Assembly (NCBI GenBank): GCA_963758025.1
Contig: CAVWUA010000012.1
Span: 124,001-188,000 of the forward strand
DNA length: 64,000 bases
Reading direction: 5' to 3'
Source: CAVWUA01 sp963758025
GTDB taxonomy: Bacteria > Planctomycetota > Planctomycetia > Isosphaerales > Isosphaeraceae
Shown here: positions 49,499 to 57,966 of the stretch, piece after piece
Layout: every line of letters begins with the position of its first letter
Position numbering within the stretch: the first letter of the stretch is position 1
The notes under the pieces: model-generated
Told to the model about the DNA's origin: nothing
Seen by the model: only the letters and a program-made list of their open reading frames with translations
Database searches by the model: none
Program-made: the position numbers and the translations under genes

Positions 49499-50946
49499 AT
49501 GTCCAGGGCGACGGATTCCGGGGAGCTTATTGAATCCCTGCGCGAACGCTTCGGCTTCCATCGGTTCCGTCCTGGACAGGAGGCGGTCGTTCGTTCGGCG
49601 ATGGCCGGACGCGATACGCTGGTCGTCATGCCGACCGGCTCGGGCAAGAGCCTCTGTTTCCAGCTCCCGGCGCTGGAACTGGAAGGGATGACCATCGTCG
49701 TCAGCCCCTTGATCGCGCTCATGAAGGATCAGGCCGACGACCTGAGGGAACGCGGGATCGACGTCTCGGCGATGAACAGCACCTTGACGGTCCGCGAGCG
49801 CCGGGAAGCCGAGGAGGCGATCGCGAAGGGGGCCAAGGAATTCGTTTACACGACCCCCGAACGTCTCGCCGATCCCGAGTTCCGCGCCTCTTGAAGCAGA
49901 CCCCGATCGACCTCTTCGTGGTCGATGAGGCGCACTGCGTCAGTCAGTGGGGGCACGACTTCCGGCCGGAGTATCTGGATCTTGGCCCGGTGATCGACGA
50001 GTTGGGGCACCCGCCCGTCCTGGCGCTCACGGCCACCGCCAGCCGTGACGTGATCGACGACATTCTCCGGCAGCTCCATATCCCGGATGCCCAGGTGGTC
50101 CATACCGGCTTCGAGCGGCCGAACCTGTTCCTTTCGGTCATTCCGGTTGAGGACGAGGCGCGGCGTCGGGCCGAGCTTCGGCGGCTCTTGCGGGAGAACG
50201 AAGGGCCTGGGATCGTCTATGCGGCGACGGTCAAGGCGGTCAAGGAACTGACCGAGTTCCTCCAGGATGAGGGCCTCGACGTGGCTCCTTATCATGGCCG
50301 CATGAAGGCGTCGGACCGTGAGACGAATCAGGACCGCTTCATGCGTGGGGAGACCCGCGTGATGGTGGCGACCAACGCCTTTGGGCTGGGGATCGACAAG
50401 CCGGACATCCGTTTCGTGATCCACGCCCACCTGCCGGGAACGATCGAGTCGTTCTATCAGGAATTCGGTCGCGCCGGCCGGGACGGAGAGCCGGCCCAGG
50501 GCGTCTTGCTCTATAACCCCGACGATCGCAAGCTCCAGTCCTTCTTTCAAGGGGGGCGCTACCCCAACGGGGAGGACCTGGTCAACGCGCATCACGCCCT
50601 GAAGCGGCTCTCCGACGCGCATCCCTCGCTGGCTCAGATCGCGGAGATTTCCCCCCTGAGCAAGACGCGCTTGAAGGTCGCCCTCTCGCTGTTCCGGGAG
50701 CGTGGGATCGCCCGCGAGGATCTCTCGGGGCATTTCGTGCTCCTCCAGCCCGATCTGACGATCGACGACCTCGCCCGCCTGGCCCGGGTGTACGAGGAGC
50801 GCGACGAAAACGACCGGCTCCGGCAGCAGCAGATGGTCCATTACGCGGAAACCCGCGATTGCCGCTGGAAGACCTTGCTGGAGGCCTTCGAGGTCGAGGA
50901 GACCCCCGAGCACTGCGGCCACTGCGACCGCTGCGGTTCGGGTTGA
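49499..50946 (+). CDS. recQ: RecQ family DNA helicase (frameshifted)
   Basis: About 482 residues. Helicase motifs are FHRFRPGQEAVVRSAM (motif 0), VVMPTGSGKSLCFQLPA (Walker A), VVDEAHCVSQWGHDFRPEY (DEAH, aromatic loop), ALTATAS, VMVATNAFGLGIDKPD and FYQEFGRAGRDG (motif VI). The first 131 residues and the rest are in different frames, joined by a missing base near 49,890 (PEFRALLKQTP). A zinc-binding region ends the protein (CRWKTLLEAF to CGHCDRC), but the HRDC domain is absent. It unwinds DNA in recombination and repair. Confidence 0.9.
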
Positions 50947-50997
50947 GCGGGTTCCCCGTCGCGGTCCGGTATCTCCTCCCGTTGTCGTAGTGTAGTA

Positions 50998-51061
50998 ATG
51001 TAGGGTGGACACCGCCCACCATATATTAAAATTTGGATGGTGGGCGGTGCCCACCCTACAT
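50998..51061. repeat. 64-bp palindromic repeat truncating a signal-peptidase-like gene
   Basis: ATGTAGGGTGGACACCGCCC (left) and GGGCGGTGCCCACCCTACAT (right) are inverted copies with one bulged base; they extend inward to CACCAT/ATGGTG. The centre is AT-rich. A reduced form of the same palindrome, only its two outer nine-base ends, occurs at 59157-59176. The right end supplies the stop codon of the gene at 51056-51379. Confidence 0.82.
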
Positions 51062-51379
51062 GACTGAGAAAGATACGGTCTCACCCGGCAAACCGATCAC
51101 ACGTAGAACCTCGGCGATATACGCTCCCGTTGGTTGCTTTCGGGGACGCAAGACGACTGCGTGCCACCGCGCCGGCCTGGCAAGCCGGTAGGCATTCACG
51201 TCGACTGCTAAATAATCGCGTGTGATCGTCGGCGCCATTGCGCGAGAGCCGCCGACATGCATGACCTTGAAGTCGGGCTGTCGCAGTACGTAATTGACGT
51301 ACCACCCGAGGCCAACGGCGAAAATCGCCACAGCCACGAGGAGTGTGGCGAGCCTGAAATGAAAGCTTGGCCTGTTCAT
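51056..51379 (-). pseudogene. Signal peptidase I-like protein, catalytically incomplete and truncated
   Basis: 107 residues: a membrane anchor (LATLLVAVAIFAVGLGWYV) followed by a type I signal-peptidase-like core. SRAMAPTITRDYLAVD corresponds to the SxSMxPT region but has Ala in place of the catalytic serine. AEVLRVIGLPGETV corresponds to the KRVIGLPGD motif but Leu replaces the catalytic lysine. The chain ends just after this motif because its TAG stop lies inside the palindromic repeat. It may be an inactive relative or a decaying gene. The start codon ATG is 17 bases after an attC-like GTTAGGC. Confidence 0.7.
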
Positions 51380-51394
51380 GCGACGTGACCTGCT

Positions 51395-51407
51395 CCGCCT
51401 AACGCAG
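51395..51407 (-). other. attC-like GTTAGGC motif before a cassette-type gene, copy 1
   Basis: On the minus strand this reads CTGCGTTAGGCGG, ending 16 bases before the start codon of the signal-peptidase-like gene. It fits the integron core GTTRRRY. A degenerate partner GTTCAAC lies on the minus strand at 51480-51486. The shared 13 bases also precede the gene starting at 52923. Confidence 0.4.
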
Positions 51408-51672
51408 CGGATTGTGTCCGCGGGGCCGGGATGAGCGTCCGCATTCCCAGAGACTGTCACGGCCCTGTGGATCCAGGCGGTTGAACGAAGCCGCCGGCCC
51501 GCCCCCGCCTCTGGGCATTGGATCACAGCCCACGCCCCCGAGCAAGGGCCGCAGGGGGCACTCCCACCTCACGCGGGAGCCCGGGACAACACGTTGTCTC
51601 GGCCACCCCGCGGTCCACGAGGACGTGGCGGCCTCGACTCAGACACAAACCCGCGGATGCTTTCTGGTTTCT

Positions 51673-51725
51673 GGAGCGCGGCCGTCCCGGCCGCAATGTT
51701 GGGGCGGCCGGGACGGCCACGCTCC
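51673..51725. repeat. 22-bp inverted repeat
   Basis: GGAGCGCGGCCGTCCCGGCC with two more bases (51673-51694) is paired with its complement at 51704-51725, with one C/T difference, around a nine-base spacer AATGTTGGG. It has the look of a dispersed GC-rich palindromic repeat. Confidence 0.75.
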
Positions 51726-51807
51726 GGGAAAAGGAGAACCGGAACGCATCAGCGGGCTCGTGTATCAGATCAGAACCAAGCGCTGGCGGCCTTGCTCTTC
51801 CTGTTGG

Positions 51808-52923
51808 TCAGGCGCGATCGGCCGTCAATCGCTCGCCGGGAGACGGGCCGAGCAGAGGCACACCCAGAAAATCGGCCAACCGAACCCCTGTCAAGACCGC
51901 CCAGGCCCGATCCGGTTGGTTCGAGACGTTCACCCGCTCCTGGCGTTCGCCGTCCAGGACGAGATTCAATTGGTGGGTCCGCCACACCATGCCATGCGAA
52001 CCACTGTGCGTTCCCCCGCTGATAACCTGGACGGCCAGGACTTCGGACAGCGGCAGGGTCCGGGACCTCAGGCCCGGCCGCATCCATAACTCCCCGGCCT
52101 CCCGGTCGAACACGAACCGCCTCCGCAGCGCGATCATCGCCGCCCCGGCGGCCAGGATCCCGGACCCCACCAGAAGCGCCCCCCACCGCCCCGGCTCCGG
52201 CTCGTTGGCCGCCAGCACCGCGGCCGCGATGAGCAGTCCGCCGAACGCCAGGGCCCCCCAGGCCACCCGGAAGTAGCCCCGATTCGGCTCGATCACCAGG
52301 CGATGCTCGTCGCTGTGCATTTGCGAGTCGCACCAACTCGCGGCCCCACAATTGACCGGCGAACTATCGACCTCGATCTCCGAAGGTCCTGGTTCTCGGG
52401 TCATTTGCCAATACTCCTGGCTGATCCCGAGGAACTCACCAATTTCCGTCGTGAGCTGCCACGCCCTGGCGGGGTCGGACTCTTCGAAGATAATCCGTGA
52501 CCGATGCGGAGCGCTTGCCTGCAACTTCACCGGATAGACCCAAGAAGACGCCCCCTCTCTCGCACGCTTCTTCCGCTCACAGCGCACGGCGATGAAATCG
52601 GAGAGGGGTTGAGTGGTTGAGTTCCGAAGCTTGAGAACGCTCCAGGACGTGACCAACTGCTGCGATGATTTGTCGAGGACGAGCCGACGGTCGCTCATCA
52701 TCCAGATACCGAGGATAAGGGAGTTGACGAAGATGATGAACCCAACTCCACTCACCCACAAATTCATAAATTTATCCGATCCCTCGATGGCGAGGAGCCC
52801 GAAGGCCATGAGGGCGAGACCCAGGATGGAGCCGAGAATCGTTACCGCACTTCCCGACCACGTGCGGGGGGACTTACGATAAACGAGGCATTGGGCGTTC
52901 GATTTCTCGGGGCTCAGGTTCAT
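51808..52923 (-). CDS. Membrane protein with two repeated two-helix/PH-like modules
   Basis: A 371-residue protein that is internally duplicated. The first half has helices SAVTILGSILGLALMAFGLL and VSGVGFIIFVNSLILGIWMM followed by a strand-rich segment RRLVLDKSSQQLVTSWSVLK, LSDFIAVRCE. The second half has ALAFGGLLIAAAVLAANEP, ALLVGSGILAAGAAMIALRR followed by RRFVFDREAGELWMRP and LPLSEVLAVQVISGG. Both halves end in a short helical RAW...L..EFLG / RAWAVL...ADFLG segment. The function is unknown. It is preceded by the attC-like motif and has GGCAGGAGG as ribosome-site candidate. Confidence 0.65.
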   Translation of the reverse strand: MNLSPEKSNAQCLVYRKSPRTWSGSAVTILGSILGLALMAFGLLAIEGSDKFMNLWVSGVGFIIFVNSLILGIWMMSDRRLVLDKSSQQLVTSWSVLKLRNSTTQPLSDFIAVRCERKKRAREGASSWVYPVKLQASAPHRSRIIFEESDPARAWQLTTEIGEFLGISQEYWQMTREPGPSEIEVDSSPVNCGAASWCDSQMHSDEHRLVIEPNRGYFRVAWGALAFGGLLIAAAVLAANEPEPGRWGALLVGSGILAAGAAMIALRRRFVFDREAGELWMRPGLRSRTLPLSEVLAVQVISGGTHSGSHGMVWRTHQLNLVLDGERQERVNVSNQPDRAWAVLTGVRLADFLGVPLLGPSPGERLTADRA

Positions 52924-52956
52924 CTTCTCGCGACTCCCCTCGGATTCTCCCTCCTG

Positions 52957-52969
52957 CCGCCTAACGCAG
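52957..52969 (-). other. attC-like GTTAGGC motif before a cassette-type gene, copy 2
   Basis: On the minus strand: CTGCGTTAGGCGG, 34 bases upstream of the ATG at 52923. It is identical to the motif at 51395-51407. On the plus strand it continues into a GC-rich stretch with a small palindrome GGGTCAAGACCC, which looks like the left half and apex of an attC-type hairpin. Confidence 0.4.
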
Positions 52970-53001
52970 TGCAGTGGAGTCAGCGGGGTCAAGACCCAGC
53001 T

Positions 53002-53360
53002 TCATTCCGCGTATCGGAACTCATCGCCGTACCATTCGTCCTGGCTGCCCCAGTCCCTGGAATACACTCCCAACCGGACATAGCGATGGAAAGAAGATCA
53101 TGGCGAGTCGATCACGCGACCGACCAGCCGGTGCTTCACGGGATTGACGTGAATGGAATCAACGCACCGCTTCAGATCGTCCTCGTTCCGGCACGTGTGA
53201 TGGCCGAGATTCGGAACGGATGCTCGCCCCGCACAGTCCGGATGGCGACGCGAAGCGCCGCTCGCCCCACGTCCGTCGTGAGGATCGCGCGTCGATTGTG
53301 AGTCACGACCGTTGAAGAAGAAGACCTGGCCGATCCGCGATCGACGATAGCGGCGCAACG
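53002..53360 (-). pseudogene. Degenerate REP-associated tyrosine transposase (RAYT)
   Basis: Read on the minus strand with repairs: RRYRRSRIGQVFFFTVVTHN, RAILTTDVGRAALRVAIRTV, EHPFRISAIT, then EDDLKRCVDSIHVNPVKHRL and SSFHRYVRLGVYSRDWG, ending WYGDEFRYAE at 53002. These are the start and end of a Y1-type transposase that acts on REP palindromes. The middle section that carries the HUH histidines is missing by an internal deletion, there is a frameshift near 53,313, and TGA replaces the Trp codon in the SPW segment. It is not functional. Confidence 0.8.
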
Positions 53361-53400
53361 TTCGACGCCTCCCAGTGGCTGAATCGAGACCCAGCCTACG

Positions 53401-53907
53401 TTACTGCTCCGGTTTGACGGAAAAGGCGGGATGGTGTGAAACCTCTCCGAGCGGCATCGGCCCCGCGATCCGAAGACAGAGTACGTTCTCGTCGGGGACT
53501 CCGGTGCAGATGACTCCGCGTGCATGCTCAAAGCCGAACCGAGTGTAGAACGCCGGGTCTCCCACCAGGACGCAACCGTTGGCCTCCTTCGAGAGCAACG
53601 CACCAAGACCCGCCTCGACGAGCGCACGACCGATCCCTTGACCCTGGAAGTCAGGCAGTACCGCCACCGGGCCGAGCAAGTACCACCCCGATGCCTTGTC
53701 GCCGATCTTGGCCCGTGAGAAGGCGATGTGACCGACCACGGTGCCGTCGAGTTCGGCGACCAACGAGATGTCCAAGGCATCCGCCGCCCGCAGTGCCTCA
53801 ACGATGAGATGCTCGGTCTGCTGGCTGAACGGATGGTTCTTGAATGCAACGATATTGACGCGCCGGATGGCCTCAACATCCTGTGGGGTCTCGGGGCGGA
53901 CGATCAT
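53401..53907 (-). CDS. GNAT family N-acetyltransferase
   Basis: A 168-residue GNAT protein beginning MIVRPETPQDVEAIRRVNIV. The acetyl-CoA motif is LPDFQGQGIGRALVEAGL, preceded by AVLPD, and VLVGDPAFYTRFGFEHARG is the YhbS-type region. It transfers acetyl groups to an unknown amine substrate. The start at 53907 was chosen by family alignment. It lies next to the transposase remnant. Confidence 0.87.
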   Translation of the reverse strand: MIVRPETPQDVEAIRRVNIVAFKNHPFSQQTEHLIVEALRAADALDISLVAELDGTVVGHIAFSRAKIGDKASGWYLLGPVAVLPDFQGQGIGRALVEAGLGALLSKEANGCVLVGDPAFYTRFGFEHARGVICTGVPDENVLCLRIAGPMPLGEVSHHPAFSVKPEQ

Positions 53908-54330
53908 CGGACACCTTCCATGAGCTGCGGCGGGATGGCACTGAAAAAGCCAGTGGCACCCGGACATTAGCACGTTTCATCCGTCAGTGCCACCCAGACG
54001 AAGGCCCGCCGTGGCCGGGTCGTGTCGAGCCGCGCACCTGACGGAGGCCGGCGTTGCGGGCCGCGGCGGAGTGTCTGGGGCGTGGGCCGCCGCCGGGACG
54101 CGATCCCCCCGAGGTCCCGCCAGCGTGACGGCGACGCCGGGGTGCCGACCCCCGTGAGCGGTTTGCAAGCCGATGCCCGCGCATCGCGACTCCTCCGCCC
54201 GACCCTCCCCGCGCCGATCCGTCGCGCCGAGCAACACCCCGAGACCCCGTCAGGCCCCTCACTCCGGCCACGGCCCGTCGACGGTGCGCCTGGACAGAAG
54301 AGGCCATGCGAGCGGTCAGGCGGCGTCTCC
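53908..54330. other. Intergenic region without a recognised gene
   Basis: About 420 very GC-rich bases between the GNAT gene and the PEP-CTERM remnant. Open frames on both strands have Arg/Pro/Ala-rich shadow-like composition and no recognisable domain. No strong hairpin was found. Old, decayed coding sequence is possible. Confidence 0.4.
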
Positions 54331-54780
54331 TCAGGTCGGGTGCCGGTGTCGTCCGGCGCTCCTCTGCAGGCGGCGCGAACATGCAAGGATCACGACCGCT
54401 CCGGCCGCGAGCAGGATACCGGTTGCGGGCTCCGGCACGGCCGTCGCGCCGATCGCGCCGATACTGAAGTCCGCGCCTTGCTGGATGTAGTCGCCCAGCT
54501 CCGTCCCGGTGGCGAAGGAGCTGTGGTTGAGGATCGCGTTCTGAGGGGCGGGATTCGGATCTCCCGTTGGCCCGACATCGCCGCCCAATGTCTGCGCCAG
54601 GAAGGAGGTCCACTGCGCGGCGGGATTGGTCCCCTCGTCGTTCTGGAGACCCAGCCAGTAGACGCCCGGCGCCAGGTCGATATCGACCGACCCGAACATT
54701 CGTTTCCGGAGAAAGACGGACCGCACGGCGGACCCTACGAGACTGCCGGCACTGGGCAAAGCCAGAGGCACCCCGATCAA
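54331..54780 (-). pseudogene. PEP-CTERM protein, 5' truncated by a palindromic-repeat fragment
   Basis: The 3' part codes for DIDLAPGVYWLGLQNDEGTN, WTSFLAQTLGGDVGPTGDP, a middle FATGTELGDYIQQGADFSIG and a PEP-CTERM sorting tail VPEPATGILLAAGAVVILAC plus SRRLQR. The N-terminal 27 codons of the open frame are read through a copy of a palindromic-repeat arm and a 55-bp repeat, so the real signal peptide and start have been lost. PEP-CTERM proteins are exported and processed by exosortase; this one is probably broken. Confidence 0.7.
54705..54740. repeat. Half copy of the GGGTCCGCCGTGCGG palindrome
   Basis: This 36-base stretch matches the right half of the palindromic repeat at 57885-57945, with three or four differences. 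The left arm is absent. Eight bases later a second shared repeat (54749-54803) begins. Confidence 0.75.
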
Positions 54781-54803
54781 GACTCCTCGCCAGGGCCACC
54801 CCG
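54749..54803 (+). repeat. 55-bp dispersed repeat, copy A
   Basis: It matches 58204-58258 at 50 of 55 positions, both on the plus strand, including the identical run ATCAAGACTCCTCGCCAGGG. Both copies lie on the same side of the same palindromic repeat. Confidence 0.8.
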
Positions 54804-54829
54804 TCGTTCCTTTTTTCCCGCACCAGGGC

Positions 54830-57800
54830 CTACTCTTCGAGTTTCACCTTCCACCCCAGCTTTCGGAACAACTCGAGGAGCCTGGCCCGTCCCTCCGCGG
54901 GCGAGCCTGGCATGACATGGTCCACGATCTCGACGATCTCCCCGTACTCGTTCACCCGGACGACCGCCCTGGGCCTTGTCACCGCCGCGCCACCCCTTGG
55001 ACCGCCGGGGTACAGGGGGTGCTGGTACTCCTGGACGCCGCGGGCGGTCTCGCTCGGTTTGCTCGTGAACTGGTGGGGAAAATCCTCCTCGAAGACATAC
55101 GCGTAATCCGAGAGGTGGAGGGTCTCCGGGGCCGCCACGCCCGGGTCCCGGGCTTGATGCCGAATCCCTCCCACGGGGGGCGTTGCGAACGCGTCGCTGG
55201 AAATCCGGTGTTCCGTCGTCGGGTCGCGCAACCTTTCGATGAGATAGGCCCTGGGGTCCCCCTTCGCCTGAGCGAAGGAGATCAGGGTCTTGCGCGCGGG
55301 GGGCACCGCGCCGGTGATATCCCGCAAGACCTGTCTCGCCTGTGCCGAGTTGATTCCGAGGTCCCGGACGAGCTTCGCATTGTTCCCCTCGTCCGACCGT
55401 GAGAACGTCGTGGATTTGTCGCCGAAGGTCACGTGGACTGTGCCGTCGTCCGGGGAGACCGTCGAATCGACGTCATGCTCCCCGCCGATGTCGGTCGACA
55501 CGCGCACCGTGCTTTTGGTACTCGTGACCTGGGATGGAGGGACCTCGGGGGGTGTGTGGGGGGCCACCTTCGATGATGCGGGAGGACTCGGCGCTCCACC
55601 AGGGCCGGGTTTCACCGAGCCGAGTTTCGGCTTCATGGGCGGTGTGGTCACGTTTTTCCGGACCATCGTCAGATCGGGGCCGCCGCCGCCGGACGCGACC
55701 CTTTGTTGACGAGCCGCCTCCGCCTGCACGACGTCGTTTTCGTTGGCAGCCTGGGCTCCCGCCAGCCGGCTGAGGACTCCGCCCGAAGCCGGGCCTGTTG
55801 GCGGCTTGACCGGGGTGCGCGGTCGGATGTTGCCCTCGGTATCCACTGAGCCCAGCAACGGTTGTCCGCTGCCGGACGCGGGTGGACTCTTCACCGATGC
55901 GAGTACCGGCGTGCCGTCCGGCGCGATCGAGACGATGCGTTGAGGCCCGAACGGCGTCTCGATGATCGCTCCGGACGGCACGCCAACCGAAGCGCCACCC
56001 GCCCCCAGCCACCTCTGCGGTTCACCCGGTGCCGGGAATCGGGATGTGCCGAATCCCGACCCCGAAGACGTCTCTCCGCCTCCCGGCAAAATACCTCGCG
56101 CGCCTGGGAATCCGCCTGACGTCGTCGTCCCGGCAGGGCCCCTCGGTGCCGCCTGACCCGACGGAAGCAGAGCCGACGCGGGTTTGCTGATCTCTCCATC
56201 CCTGATGATCCCCACGACCTCGCGGGTCTGACGATCCGTGATCTGTCCGTTGCCCGTCAGCGCATCGACCTCCGAGTCCAGCTTGCGTCCGCTGGCCACT
56301 TCAATGACGCTCGATCGGAATTTTCCGGTTTGCGGATCGAGTTTGGGAGGACGAGTGATGACGAAGTCGGATTCGGCCGTGTCGATAAGGGATTGCCCCC
56401 GACCGGCAGACAGGCCGGCGGATGAACCGGCTGGTGCATAGCTGCGTTGATAGCTCATATCCGCACCATAATGGTAGGGAACGTGCAAGAGAGCCATCAA
56501 CGCGCTCATCGGGCTAATCGTCCCGGTCTCAGAGTACTCCTCGGACAGGGTCAGGCCGCTGTAAACCAGCCCCGTGCTCACGAAGGGGTGCATGCCGACC
56601 CAGGTGGTCAGGCGAGGCGCCGCCCAGAGCGCGGCCCGCCCCGCCCCCGAAGCCACGGCCCCCTCTCCAACAAGGAAACTTCCCGCCTCAGGAAGAATGA
56701 AGGGCGCCGCGGCGAGGATCACGGTGCCCAGCCCAATGGCATTACCGATGTTCGCGGCGGCATCCATCCTTCGAACTGCCTCCGCCCAGGCCGCGGCCTT
56801 GCCGCGGAGGTAATTTTGATATTTCTTATCGATATATTGATTCCACTTGGTTTCATTCATTTCCTCCCGCAAGTCCGTGAGCCCCTCCGCGGTATATATC
56901 TCGTACGAAATGCGCTCGTCCTGAGTCCACGATGCCTCATAGTCGTTCACATACTCGGGATACCGATGTGAAATATAAAATCGGATTTGTCTCTCCATTT
57001 CGCCGCGCGGGAAGACATCGATCAAACCGTTCCTTGCCGCCACGAAGAGGTCGTGAAACTCGTCGTATGGGGCATTTCCCTCAACAAGAATCGGATTCTG
57101 ATTCGCCAGATTCAGGAGTTCGGCATCGGATAACTCGGGGGTCGGACTATCCGGCTGGGGCTGGCGGGCGAGCCCCGGGCGCTGGCTCCCCCGACGTGGA
57201 TTGGCCCGTTACCCGCGGCGAAGGCGGCCGCCGCCGCGTCGGCGGCAGGCTCCAGAACGCCGCCTTGCAGAGGAGGAGGCGCTGGGCCTCCGCGTTCCTG
57301 CTGGATGACGTGCGCCAGCTCGTGGGCGAGAAGTTGCGAACCCTGGGGTGAACGCGGGGCATAACCCCCTGCCGAGAAAACCACATCCCGCCCGACCGTA
57401 TAGGCCCGCGCCTGCATCGCGCGCCGACTCCGCCGCCGTCGCATCGTGATGCACCCGGACCCGGGAGAAGTCGTGGCCGAAGCGCTGCTCCATGTCCTGC
57501 CGTAACGCCGGTTCCAACGGCATGCCGGGACTGGCAAGAGCCCGATCGACGCTGGGAGGCACTGTCGCCAGGGGCTTCGTCGAGGGTCCTTGCAACGGGG
57601 GATCGGCCGCACCCATCACAGGGTGGCCTGTGGCGCGGTCCGCCTCGGCTTCGGCGGGATCACCGGGCCGGCTCCCGCGCGCTCGCGCGGAAACCGCCCC
57701 GCGTGCAGGAGCGCGAGCAGAGCCCGGTTGCCCAACCCGTCGAGCGCGAGGCCGCGGGCGGCCAGGACCGGGTTCTCGGGAGTCGCCGACCTTCGCGCGG

Positions 57801-57861
57801 GCGCGCCTCGCTCCGAGCCCTCTCCGCGTTCCGCCGACGATCGTTCGCGTGGGCTCTTCAT
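54830..57861 (-). CDS. Large DUF4157-domain protein, putative secreted/polymorphic-toxin-type effector (frameshifted)
   Basis: About 1,010 residues after repair. N-terminus: MKSPRERSSAERGEGSERGA, then GLGNRALLALLHAGR, GDPAEAEADRATGHPVM and the DUF4157 domain LRQDMEQRFGHDFSRVRVHH ... LLAHELAHVIQQERGG with an HExxH zinc-peptidase-like site. Then ELSDAELLNLANQNPILVEG and a helical part (EMERQIRFYISHRYPEYVND), a hydrophobic segment near residue 380 (VILAAAPFILPEAGSFLVG), a long Gly/Pro/Ser-rich linker (PSGQAAPRGPAGTTTSGGFP), and a C-terminal domain of about 150 residues (SFAQAKGDPRAYLIERLRDP, VVRVNEYGEIVEIVDHVMPG). Frames change near 57,655, 57,415 and 57,160. DUF4157 heads many effectors of extracellular contractile injection systems. 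No immunity gene was recognised. Confidence 0.78.
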
Positions 57862-57884
57862 CGCTGGTCACCTCCAGCCGTGTC

Positions 57885-57941
57885 GGGTCCGCCGTGCGGA
57901 CCATTCCCATTCCGGAGGAAGACGGTCCGCACGGCGGACCC
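57885..57941. repeat. 18-bp-arm palindromic repeat upstream of the DUF4157 gene
   Basis: GGGTCCGCCGTGCGGACC (57885-57902) and its exact complement (57924-57941) flank 21 bases. Its edge is 23 bases upstream of the DUF4157 start codon and 25 bases upstream of the IS110 remnant start codon on the other strand. A right-half copy occurs at 54705-54740. Confidence 0.85.
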
Positions 57942-57966
57942 TACGGGGCTTGAACGAGCCACGCGG

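Larger units (their letters stand above)
51380..51807. other. Intergenic region with attC-like end and palindromic repeat
   Basis: No gene was seen in these ~430 bases. They contain CCGCCTAACGCAG at 51395-51407 (shared with 52957-52969) and a 22-bp palindrome at 51673-51725. Both are described separately. Confidence 0.55.

Noticed and set aside
47555..49561. A 668-residue minus-strand frame over the Mn-catalase gene
   Set aside because: Shadow composition, and Mn-catalase on the plus strand is beyond doubt.
53908..54330. Open frames on both strands in the gap after the GNAT gene
   Set aside because: Arg/Pro/Ala-rich shadow-like composition with no motif or signal sequence.
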